A stretch of DNA of 64,000 nucleotides from UBA10183 sp041653835 (GTDB lineage Bacteria; Omnitrophota; Gorgyraeia; Gorgyraeales; Gorgyraeaceae), in contig JBAZEP010000002.1 of the NCBI GenBank assembly GCA_041653835.1, positions 1 to 64,000 on the forward strand, given 5' to 3'. The number at the start of each line of letters is the position of its first letter. The stretch's first letter is position 1. The notes under the pieces were generated by a model, which worked only from the letters and a program-made list of their open reading frames with translations, was not told the origin of the DNA and did not search any database. Made by a program: the position numbers and the translations under genes. Of the stretch, positions 39,452 to 46,980 are shown piece after piece.

Positions 39452-41068
39452 CTATGGCCCTATTAATGATACCTCGAAACTCGAGACCTTCGCACCTTTG
39501 ATCTCCGTCCTTTTGACGGATACTATGTCAGCCCTTGACATGCCGTTATTGACCCTGCTTTTTTTCAGGCCGCTTAAAAAAGTATTTACGATATCTTTAT
39601 CGCCAGCTTTTTCATCTGTCACGTAATACCCTTTTATATTAAGGTACCGCGTAATCCTGGAAGTATTTTTCTTATCTATTTTTTCTTCAAAACTGATCTC
39701 GCTTAACCACATATTCTGAGGCAGTACCTTCACCACATCCTCCAGCCTGAATGTCAAATATGTCCTGCTGGAGATAAGGTTTTCCAATATCTGTTTCCTT
39801 TTCTCCATCTCATTCTTAACCTTTTCCAGGTCCGGGATGTTGTCATTTTTTATATTTACCTCGGCCTTGGGCCTTTCGGATAGGGTCTTATTCAATTCTC
39901 CGGTAAGAGGAGCGACTGCCCTTATGGCGAATATCTTCAGGACTATCAATAAAAACACCGCTGCCGACGCTTCAAGGAAAGCCATCCTGAGAAACAATTC
40001 CTTCTTCTTATAAATCATCATTTTTTCTTTACATAAATTTATGTCTATAAACGGTTCCGCCAGGCCCCTGAGCGCCAGGCCGAAGCACACCGCCGCTCTC
40101 GCCGGCACAACGCCTGATTTAACCCTTATCCCACGCAAGGGGTCACCCGTCTCCACGGGTATCTGCAGTTCCTTGCCTACTATTTCATGCCAGTTTTCCA
40201 GAGGCAGTTTACTGTATATGATTATCTTATCGATCACTTCACTGGGGAATTGTTTTTCATAAAAATCAAAGGAAAGTTTTATCTCCGCCAGTATCTTTTC
40301 AAAAACGGGTTCGAACGACTTGCCTTCAGGCATAGCCTCGGAAATAGCTACATCTCTTATTATATAAGGTACGCCGCTCCTGAGGATGCTTATATTAAGC
40401 GTATCGGTGTCTATATTGACTATGGCGGTATTGACTTTCGCGTCTATCTGTTGAGCGGCGTTGAAAGCCCTCATGAGACTGAAAGGCGCGGATTCTATTA
40501 CAAGCGGCCTGAGCCCGGAGGCGGCAAGGATATTCATATATTGTTCTATGGTATCTTTTTTAACCGCTACAAAGACCACATCCGTGACATTCGGCGTGGT
40601 TTTATTCGCCAATACCTGGAAATCCGAAACTACATCTTCCATGCGGAAAGGTATGTGCCGCTTTGCTTCGAAATTAACAGCCGCTATTCTTTCCTGTTTC
40701 GGGATCTTCGGCATCTGAAAATAACGTACCATGATCTCTTCGCTTGGTATAGCCGTTATCACATCGCCTGGTTTCTCATTATTTTCCCGGAAAACTTTTT
40801 TTATGGCTTCTATTATATAATCTTCTCTTGTCTTGGGCTTGGTTGACGAATCATCGCGGCTGACAGACGCGATCCCCGCCTGGGACTCCGGCACGACTTC
40901 TCCCTCTTGCCTGGCATCTTTGGAAGGATAGATAGGCGTCTGTCCGAATTTAACGAGCTTGGGCCCGGCAATGCTTGATTTAAGCACTACCAGGTCTACG
41001 GTGTCCTGGCTCACGTAAAGCCCGACTACCTTTTTGGCGTTAAATATAGACAATATGTTTTTATCCAT
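39452..41068 (-). CDS. PilM-PilN fusion protein
   Basis: 538 residues. Residues 1-345 are an actin-like PilM domain (KKVVGLYVSQDTVDLVVLKS, ITAIPSEEIMVRYFQMPKIP, TAIVNIDTDTLNISILRSGV). Residues 355-538 are PilN-like: a cytoplasmic RKKELFLR-type stretch, one membrane helix (about 360-382), coiled coil and a periplasmic ferredoxin-like domain. In most bacteria PilM and PilN are separate and bind each other; here they are one chain. Start coupled to the HTH gene (TAATG). Confidence 0.85.
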   Translation of the reverse strand: MDKNILSIFNAKKVVGLYVSQDTVDLVVLKSSIAGPKLVKFGQTPIYPSKDARQEGEVVPESQAGIASVSRDDSSTKPKTREDYIIEAIKKVFRENNEKPGDVITAIPSEEIMVRYFQMPKIPKQERIAAVNFEAKRHIPFRMEDVVSDFQVLANKTTPNVTDVVFVAVKKDTIEQYMNILAASGLRPLVIESAPFSLMRAFNAAQQIDAKVNTAIVNIDTDTLNISILRSGVPYIIRDVAISEAMPEGKSFEPVFEKILAEIKLSFDFYEKQFPSEVIDKIIIYSKLPLENWHEIVGKELQIPVETGDPLRGIRVKSGVVPARAAVCFGLALRGLAEPFIDINLCKEKMMIYKKKELFLRMAFLEASAAVFLLIVLKIFAIRAVAPLTGELNKTLSERPKAEVNIKNDNIPDLEKVKNEMEKRKQILENLISSRTYLTFRLEDVVKVLPQNMWLSEISFEEKIDKKNTSRITRYLNIKGYYVTDEKAGDKDIVNTFLSGLKKSRVNNGMSRADIVSVKRTEIKGAKVSSFEVSLIGP

Positions 41069-41268
41069 TATAAAGCCTGTTTAACTGTTTTAGATTTAGC
41101 CTCTACCATTTGAGAATTCAGCCATTCATCAACCGACTTCTTATCGAATCTCCAGACATGGCCTACCTTTATGCCGGAGATCTTCTTTTGATGAAGCCAA
41201 TTGTAGATAGTCTGCTTCTCTAACTTAAGATACCTGGCTAATTCATCCGTATCCATGAGTCTTGACAT
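41068..41268 (-). CDS. Excisionase-family HTH protein heading the pilus operon
   Basis: 66 residues (MSRLMDTDELARYLKLEKQT, IYNWLHQKKISGIKVGHVWR, FDKKSVDEWLNSQMVEAKSK). An HTH_17 DNA-binding fold similar to AlpA/excisionases but in a chromosomal pilus operon. It is the first gene after a consensus promoter (41314-41342) and is coupled to pilM. It is probably a regulator of pilus genes; direct evidence is lacking. Confidence 0.78.
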   Translation of the reverse strand: MSRLMDTDELARYLKLEKQTIYNWLHQKKISGIKVGHVWRFDKKSVDEWLNSQMVEAKSKTVKQAL

Positions 41269-41313
41269 TTATAACACCTCCTAATATACTTACTAATTTT
41301 ATGGGTGAAACAA

Positions 41314-41342
41314 AATATACCATAAAGAACTTACTTTGTCAA
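41314..41342 (-). promoter_or_regulatory. Promoter of the pilus machine operon
   Basis: On the minus strand TTGACA (41337-41342), 17-bp spacer, TATATT (41314-41319), about 45 bp upstream of the HTH gene. A GGAGGTG ribosome site precedes the ATG. Confidence 0.75.
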
Positions 41343-41495
41343 GGAAGGGTAAAGAGGCTGTAAGTTGTTAATTAATATAACTATTTTAAAATAAATAACT
41401 TATATAAAAAAATAATATGATGAAAAAATAAAGGAAAAATACATAAAATTTCATATATTTTTCCTTAACTTATTTAAATATAAATAGTTATATAA

Positions 41496-41828
41496 TTATG
41501 GCGCTGATATTTTTTGGTATTCCGCCTTGGAGGTTATTGTATATCTGCCTGAAACAGGCCCTGATATAGTTATTACGACATCAGTGCCCCCCACAGTAAT
41601 AGTGCTTCCGCTATAGCCCGGTTCATCGGTATTTGGCCCAAGCTTCCAATATGCGTAATTGATACCTGCTTCTGCCGAAACCATAGCCTTAAGCCTTTTT
41701 ATTTGCCCTTCACATATGCTATTATAATTATAAGTTGTCAATAGCACCGCGATAGCTGCCGCGGATAACAGAAACAACAATGCCAGGCTTATGAAGATAG
41801 CTACACCTTTATTATTGTATATATTCAT
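41496..41828 (-). CDS. PilX-like pilus assembly protein
   Basis: 110 residues. N-terminal KGVAIFISLALLFLLSAAAI hydrophobic helix after a short basic leader, then MVSAEAGINYAYWKLG, the A-E-A-G-x-x-x-A-x motif typical of PilX N-terminal domains. It is unusually short compared with PilX proteins (about 190 residues) but ends in a normal stop. It probably associates with the prepilins; it lies apart from them behind 227 bp of AT-rich DNA. Confidence 0.65.
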   Translation of the reverse strand: MNIYNNKGVAIFISLALLFLLSAAAIAVLLTTYNYNSICEGQIKRLKAMVSAEAGINYAYWKLGPNTDEPGYSGSTITVGGTDVVITISGPVSGRYTITSKAEYQKISAP

Positions 41829-41864
41829 GATTATTTTCCACCTAATTTTTTTTATTGCAATTAC

Positions 41865-42134
41865 TTATTGCAATTCTCCGACCAAAGACTCTACTGCCTC
41901 GGATATTAAATGCCATCTTTCCTGGCTGTGTATGGTATATTTCTGTTTCCTCTTCCACCCGGTGTCCGACTTTTGCCATAAATACATGCATAGGCGCCTG
42001 TTACCCCATGATTCAACCAAGACAACCGCGGACCACCACCCAAAGCCTCTGCTTATAGTCCTGTAATCGAGCACTTTAAGCGGGGGGCCTATAGGCAGCT
42101 TTTCTTCTTCATTGACCATTTTTTCGTCCGGCAT
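41865..42134 (-). CDS. Tryptophan-rich 89-residue protein, unknown
   Basis: No family recognised. It is rich in aromatic residues: YRTISRGFGWWSAVVLVESW, GNRRLCMYLWQKSDTGWKRK, QKYTIHSQERWHLISEAVES. No signal peptide, no membrane helix. The repeating beta pattern could be a small nucleic-acid or protein-binding barrel. It overlaps the zinc-ribbon gene by 26 bp, so it is co-translated with it. Confidence 0.6.
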   Translation of the reverse strand: MPDEKMVNEEEKLPIGPPLKVLDYRTISRGFGWWSAVVLVESWGNRRLCMYLWQKSDTGWKRKQKYTIHSQERWHLISEAVESLVGELQ

Positions 42135-42369
42135 GCGTATCCTCCTTTTTTTTGTTGTAACTTCCGCACCTGGGACATTGAGATATATTAGCGTGCCTGC
42201 TGTCTACATATACATAAGTGCATATGGAACATTGCCACAAAAAATTTCTTTCAGAAAAAAACCAGTCCGGCTCCTTTCTGCCCTTAAACGCGAGTATTGA
42301 CAGCATAAGGCAGGTTGTCAAGATAAGATATAACGCAATTGCTAAAGAAAATTCAACCTTTATCATCAC
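42109..42369 (-). CDS. Membrane-anchored zinc-ribbon protein
   Basis: 86 residues. One N-terminal membrane helix (8-28) and a two-CxxC zinc ribbon: CSICTYVYVDS...ISQCPRCGSYN. It resembles rubredoxin-type or hydrogenase maturation ribbon proteins but lacks other domains. It starts within the TonB stop region (4-bp overlap), so it belongs to the tonB-exbD-exbB unit. Confidence 0.65.
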   Translation of the reverse strand: MMIKVEFSLAIALYLILTTCLMLSILAFKGRKEPDWFFSERNFLWQCSICTYVYVDSRHANISQCPRCGSYNKKKEDTHAGRKNGQ

Positions 42370-43007
42370 TTGAAGCTTACGCGCACAATCCCTTCTTGAT
42401 TATCCTCCGCTTCGGGCGCAAATTGCCACTTTCTTATATATCTTACCGCTTCACGGTCTATTTCCGGAAAACCGCTGGAAATGACGCATTCCGCGTACTT
42501 GACAAAACCATCCCTCGATATCATAAATTTTACCGTAGAACTGAAATCGGAACTGAAATCGGAAGGAAGCGTCACAACTTTTCCCATATCAGGTTTATAC
42601 ACTATTACCCTGTCCCTGGCATCCCCTTTTATAAAAAAACCGGAAAAATCAACCCTGGCACTTTCTTTTCTGCGGTATATGTCTAAATTTAGCGGTTCGT
42701 AATTATCCTGCGGATAAAAAATGTCTTTTTTTTCCAGCCGTGTGTTTATAAAACCCGGTTCAACAGGTTCCGCTTTATTTATTTCATACGCAATAGAAGC
42801 GTTATCCGGCGTAAAAAGCTTTTTATTCCCGGGCGAGACATTTTCCAGGATGCCCCCCAGGAATGATATGGATCCGCCATATTCCTTTATGTTCCCGGCG
42901 GGCGCTACCGGATTAAATAAAAACATGCAAAAAAAGTGCCAAGACACTGAAATCAATATCGCCGTATTAAGGGTGCGGTCCTTGAATATATCCATAAGAA
43001 TTGTCAT
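42366..43007 (-). CDS. TonB-family energy transducer
   Basis: 213 residues from the ATG at 43007 (MTILMDIFKDRTLNTAILIS), which overlaps the exbD stop by 4 bp (ATGA). An N-terminal membrane helix (about 15-33, with SWHFFCMFLF, histidine in the helix as in TonB) precedes a periplasmic linker that is not strongly proline-rich. The C-terminal TonB domain has KFMISRDGFVKYAECVISSG and AVRYIRKWQFAPEA. It couples proton-motive force from ExbB/ExbD to outer-membrane transporters. Confidence 0.83.
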   Translation of the reverse strand: MTILMDIFKDRTLNTAILISVSWHFFCMFLFNPVAPAGNIKEYGGSISFLGGILENVSPGNKKLFTPDNASIAYEINKAEPVEPGFINTRLEKKDIFYPQDNYEPLNLDIYRRKESARVDFSGFFIKGDARDRVIVYKPDMGKVVTLPSDFSSDFSSTVKFMISRDGFVKYAECVISSGFPEIDREAVRYIRKWQFAPEAEDNQEGIVRVSFK

Positions 43008-43399
43008 TCTATTTCCCTGTCCGTAGCTATATTGATCTCTTTTATGCCGATTTCCCTGCAAAAATCCCATATATTGACTATTTTGCTCAAACTTACATTC
43101 CTGTCCGCCTTTATCAATACAGGTCCTGCGACAGCGGTTTCGAGTTTACTTTTAAGTTCGAGGAGAGTCGCCGGCGTATCGTTCAGGTAAAACCTGTTAT
43201 CCGACGTAACGGTAATGATCAGCGGGTTTTCTCCCACGACCCCGCTGGTAACCGCCCTCGGGAGGCTTATCTTTATGCCGGGCTGGGAAATAAATCCCGG
43301 GGTTAATAAAAAAAATATCAAAAGCAAAAATACGCAATTTATCAGAGGTACCATATCCAGCCTGGTATCTCCTATATAAAGGCCGCTTTTGAATCTCAT
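43004..43399 (-). CDS. exbD: ExbD/TolR-family protein
   Basis: 131 residues. One membrane helix with the essential aspartate in TRLDMVPLINCVFLLLIFFL and a periplasmic domain (ILIKADRNVSLSKIVNIWDF). It forms the proton channel with the ExbB-like protein, whose stop overlaps its start by 4 bp. ExbD and TolR cannot be told apart from sequence; the TonB-like gene after it favours ExbD. Confidence 0.85.
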   Translation of the reverse strand: MRFKSGLYIGDTRLDMVPLINCVFLLLIFFLLTPGFISQPGIKISLPRAVTSGVVGENPLIITVTSDNRFYLNDTPATLLELKSKLETAVAGPVLIKADRNVSLSKIVNIWDFCREIGIKEINIATDREIE

Positions 43400-44025
43400 T
43401 TATACCCTTCTATTCTTTGCGATAATATGTTTATAAGCTCGGCCGCGCTGCGCTCCATTTCAATTGTAAAATCCTGGACCCTGGACGCCAGATAATGATA
43501 GGCGGTTATGGTTGGGATAGCTACGATAAGCCCCGCGGCGGTTGTTAAAAGCGCTGTCCATACGCCGCCTGCCAGGTCCAAAGTCCCGACAGGATTGGAC
43601 GCGGCTGCTTTCAGCTGTATGATATTGAAAACCTTGATCATGCCGATAACCGTGCCCAATATACCCAGTAACGGCGATATATGCGCTATAGCGGCTAAAG
43701 TCTTTATATGTTTTTCAAGGCCCGGGATTTCCTGATGGCCCGCGTCTTCTATTGCTTCCCTGATCTCCTGCCTGGGCCTGTCATATTTCAATATCCCGGC
43801 CTTTATCACCCGGGCAGTCGGACCGGGTGTATCCTCGCATATCTTGACAGCTTCGGCGATCTTGTTATATTTCAACGCGCCTTCTATATTATTCATAAAA
43901 GCCGCGCTATCTATCTTTATCCTGTAAAAATAGCTGATCCTCTCTATGACTATAGCCAGGGCTATTACGGAACACAATATAATAGGGTACATCACCGCCC
44001 CGCCTTTTTGTATGATATCGAACAT
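43396..44025 (-). CDS. exbB: ExbB/TolQ-family proton channel protein
   Basis: 209 residues with three membrane helices (about 12-30, 105-127, 153-178) and the MotA/TolQ/ExbB core (LGILGTVIGMIKVFNIIQLK, GGVWTALLTTAAGLIVAIPT). Energises TonB-type transport with the downstream ExbD and TonB proteins. 49 bp after the large TPR gene, which may be part of the same system. Confidence 0.87.
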   Translation of the reverse strand: MFDIIQKGGAVMYPIILCSVIALAIVIERISYFYRIKIDSAAFMNNIEGALKYNKIAEAVKICEDTPGPTARVIKAGILKYDRPRQEIREAIEDAGHQEIPGLEKHIKTLAAIAHISPLLGILGTVIGMIKVFNIIQLKAAASNPVGTLDLAGGVWTALLTTAAGLIVAIPTITAYHYLASRVQDFTIEMERSAAELINILSQRIEGYK

Positions 44026-44074
44026 CTTACGCTCCTTTTAACTTTAAACTTCAAACCTTAAACTTTAAAGCACC

Positions 44075-46525
44075 TTATCTATTCTCTTCTATTTTCCTGA
44101 GCCTTTCCTTCGCGAGCGCCGACTCTTTTACGTCCATCTCGGATATCTTTCTATACATTTTTCCAGCCTCTTCCATTTTACCCTGCTTTTCCATCAATTC
44201 GGCGCACAGGAGAAAAGCGTTCGCGACTATCTCGGTGGAATCCGGATATATGTACCCGACTTTCATATATTCCGCGATAGCGTTATCTACATCCCCGGAT
44301 TCTTCATAAAGCCGGCCTATGGTAAGCTGGATACCGGCGTTAAAATCCCCCCGCCTGTCATCCAGGGAATTTTTATAATACCCAATAGCTTCCTGGATGT
44401 TGCCTTCTTTTTTCATGATATCCCCGAGATATTTGAAAGCCACTTTTACAAAATCAGTATCCTTGTAGTCCTCCAAGAATTTTAAAAGCCTGGCTTTAGC
44501 TTCGCCATAATCTTTCTTTTTCATTAAAATATCCGCGATCTTAAGCTCTGCCGCGGGAATAAGATCGCTGCCGCTATAAACCATTTTAAGGTTTTCGAGA
44601 TAGGCCGCGCTTTTATCCAGTTCGCCTTTTTCATAAAAAATTATCGCGGTCCTGTAGACCGCGTCATCGCTGAGAGAATCTTCCGGGGACTCCTTGACCA
44701 GATTATCGAAATACTTTTCCGCTTTGTCAAAATCCTTTCTGTTAGCATAATACTCGCCCAGCCAGAACTTTACTTCTCCTGTCAATTCATCCTGGGGATA
44801 CCGGGTTATATAGTCTTCGAATTGGTTAAGGGCTTTCTTATTATCCCCCATCCTGTAATAGCACCATCCTATTTCATATAACGCGCGTTTGGCAAGCTGG
44901 GTGCCGGACCTGTTTGACGCTATGCCCTGGAACACCTCTATCGCCTGTTTATATTCGGAGATGTTATAAAAAGCCCCTGCCATCTGGAACTCGGCGTCAT
45001 CCCTGTATTTTGTATTCTTGAACTTTTCAAGGAATGCCCTGAATTCACGGGCGGCGTCCTGAAAAGAGCCTTTCTTGAAATATGACGCCGCTACGCCGTA
45101 AGACGCGTCTTCGGCGTACCTGGAAGAGGGGTAATTTTTCAACAAACTGCCGAAAGCCAGTATCGCGCCTTCGTAACGTTCTGATTTGAATTGTATCCTG
45201 CCTATCTGGTATTGGGCATAATCCACATAACCGAATACGGCGTCGGGATTGACACTGGCCTCTTTTAAAACCATGTCATAAGCTTCCGACGCTTTTTCCA
45301 GCTGATTCAGCTGGAAATACGCGTCCCCCAGCCTGCAATACGAGCTTATCCTGTAAATATCATCATTTGTTGTCTTGATGACCCTGCTGAACTCCTCTAT
45401 CGCGTCATTATACCTGCCTGTTTTAAAATACAGCCAGCCGAGATTATACCTCATATCATCGGCATAGCCGGCGGGAGGGAATTTGTTTATTCCGTCTTTC
45501 AGCACCTCTATGCCGTCCTCGTATAAACCAAGATTATAAAGCGCTTCGGATTTGCCGAGATATGCTTTCATTATTAAGGCGCTTTTGGGAAATTTTTCTA
45601 TAATCTCGCTGAAACATTTTAAAGCGTCGTCAAATTTTTTCATTTTCATAAACGCCTGGGCCTTGCCTTCGAGCGCGGAATCCATGACATCGTAACTCTT
45701 TTTGAAATTCCCCAGACGGTCGAATTCCCTGGCAGCGTCCTCATACCGCTCTAATTTCATATAGCTCCACGCCATGTCGTATATAGCGTAAAAATCTATG
45801 TCATCCTCCGGAGCGATCTCGAGCGCTTTCTTGAACGCCTCCAGCGCGGCCTTGTAGTCATTCTGGTAATAATGGTTTTCACCGGTATAAAAATAAGCGA
45901 GTTTGGCTTTTTTTATGTCTTTGGTCCTGGCGATGAGCCCCGCTAATCTTTCCCTGGATTCGTCGTATTTCTTAAGCCGGTAGAGTGTCTCCCCTATCTT
46001 CAATTCGGCATCTTCTTTTAATTCGTTCGCGGGATATTCGGATATAAAGGCTGAAAATTTATTGATAGAATCCTGGTATTTTTTTTCTTCGTAGAGCGAC
46101 CGCGCGTACGCGTATTTAACGTAAGGCGTGTAATTCGATTTTGGAAATTCCGCGAGAATGGAATCGTATATCTCCCTGGCCTTCTCGAAATCCCCGGTCC
46201 TGGAATATATCTCCGATTTCCAGTACATCGCCTCGTCCTTGGGCCCTGTCCACCCGGCGGAGTTTATCACGGCGTCCAGTTCTTTCATCGCGTCGGTGAA
46301 CCTGTTAAGATACACATAGGACTCTCCCAGCAAAAGCCGCGCGTTATAAACATCCGTGTCAAAGGGATTTTCGGATAAAAATTTTTCGAACGCCTTGGCG
46401 GCTATTTCATAAAATCCGTCCTGGAAGGATTTCTTAGCCAGGCTGAGATCGGAATTTTCCCCGTATCCGGCCCCTGCCATCAATATGACAGCTATAATAA
46501 TAAATATATATTTAATACATCTCAT
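44075..46525 (-). CDS. Large secreted TPR protein
   Basis: 816 residues from the ATG at 46525 (MRCIKYIFIIIAVILMAGAG), chosen because a signal peptide ends near GYGEN there; a longer frame to 46678 runs through a structured repeat. About 18-20 TPR repeats follow with the recurrent YxxAxxxFxxFLxxYP pattern of YbgF/BamD-like helices. Located upstream of exbB-exbD-tonB, like CpoB/YbgF in Tol-Pal clusters, so it may organise periplasmic partners. It is longer than ordinary YbgF (about 260 residues). Confidence 0.78.
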   Translation of the reverse strand: MRCIKYIFIIIAVILMAGAGYGENSDLSLAKKSFQDGFYEIAAKAFEKFLSENPFDTDVYNARLLLGESYVYLNRFTDAMKELDAVINSAGWTGPKDEAMYWKSEIYSRTGDFEKAREIYDSILAEFPKSNYTPYVKYAYARSLYEEKKYQDSINKFSAFISEYPANELKEDAELKIGETLYRLKKYDESRERLAGLIARTKDIKKAKLAYFYTGENHYYQNDYKAALEAFKKALEIAPEDDIDFYAIYDMAWSYMKLERYEDAAREFDRLGNFKKSYDVMDSALEGKAQAFMKMKKFDDALKCFSEIIEKFPKSALIMKAYLGKSEALYNLGLYEDGIEVLKDGINKFPPAGYADDMRYNLGWLYFKTGRYNDAIEEFSRVIKTTNDDIYRISSYCRLGDAYFQLNQLEKASEAYDMVLKEASVNPDAVFGYVDYAQYQIGRIQFKSERYEGAILAFGSLLKNYPSSRYAEDASYGVAASYFKKGSFQDAAREFRAFLEKFKNTKYRDDAEFQMAGAFYNISEYKQAIEVFQGIASNRSGTQLAKRALYEIGWCYYRMGDNKKALNQFEDYITRYPQDELTGEVKFWLGEYYANRKDFDKAEKYFDNLVKESPEDSLSDDAVYRTAIIFYEKGELDKSAAYLENLKMVYSGSDLIPAAELKIADILMKKKDYGEAKARLLKFLEDYKDTDFVKVAFKYLGDIMKKEGNIQEAIGYYKNSLDDRRGDFNAGIQLTIGRLYEESGDVDNAIAEYMKVGYIYPDSTEIVANAFLLCAELMEKQGKMEEAGKMYRKISEMDVKESALAKERLRKIEENR

Positions 46526-46592
46526 CTTGATTATAAATATAGCATTGAGCGGCTTAATGTTCAAGAGAAAAGTGAAAATATACAAATTCTCT

Positions 46593-46744
46593 TTTCCGGC
46601 TGGCAGGCTTTCGAAAAGACGCTTGACCGCCCCAGCGTGGCGGTCTACGCTCAGTGTTTCTTCTCGCTCGTCCGCCACAAAACGATGGCGGACACCATGC
46701 CCGCTCGAAGAAACAATGCTTTTCTCAAACCTGCCAGCCGGAAA
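46593..46744. repeat. Cloverleaf-like inverted-repeat element C
   Basis: A 15-bp perfect outer stem (46593-46607 with 46730-46744) encloses accgcc...ggcggt (46626-46644) and gtttcttc...gaagaaac (46656-46663 with 46707-46714), which in turn encloses gtccgcca...tggcggac (46670-46693). It lies between the TPR gene and element B, upstream of the TPR start. Not coding in any convincing way. Confidence 0.7.
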
Positions 46745-46766
46745 TAGCTACAGCTTTACAGTATAT

Positions 46767-46978
46767 TATATGTCTCTGAGCCAGGTTGGGACATAAGGCA
46801 CATTAGAAAAATTTCGGCATAATTTATTTTTTATTCTGCTAAGTGCGCAAGGAATTACGGCGAAGTTTTTATACCGTCAAGACTGCCTTCGGTATAAAAA
46901 ATGAGCCGTAAACCGTAGCGCACGGCGAAATTATTTCAGTGCCGAATGGCCCCAACCTGGCTCAATTAGAAACATATA
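46767..46978. repeat. Structured intergenic element B (inverted relative to A)
   Basis: 212 bp. Outer stems tatatgt/acatata (46767, 46972) and a perfect 14-bp tgagccaggttggg/cccaacctggctca (46777-46790 with 46951-46964), ttcggca/tgccgaa (46813, 46940), gtgcgc/gcgcac (46843, 46918), and an inner 11-bp stem (46866-46876 with 46890-46900) with 13-nt loop. The core is nearly identical to the reverse complement of element A (26808-27034). Where A has ctg/cag in the inner stem, B has ccg/cgg: a compensatory pair. Confidence 0.85.
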
Positions 46979-46980
46979 CA

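Noticed and set aside
46526..46678. Longer start of the large TPR protein
   Set aside because: The extension lies inside structured element C and would bury the signal peptide.
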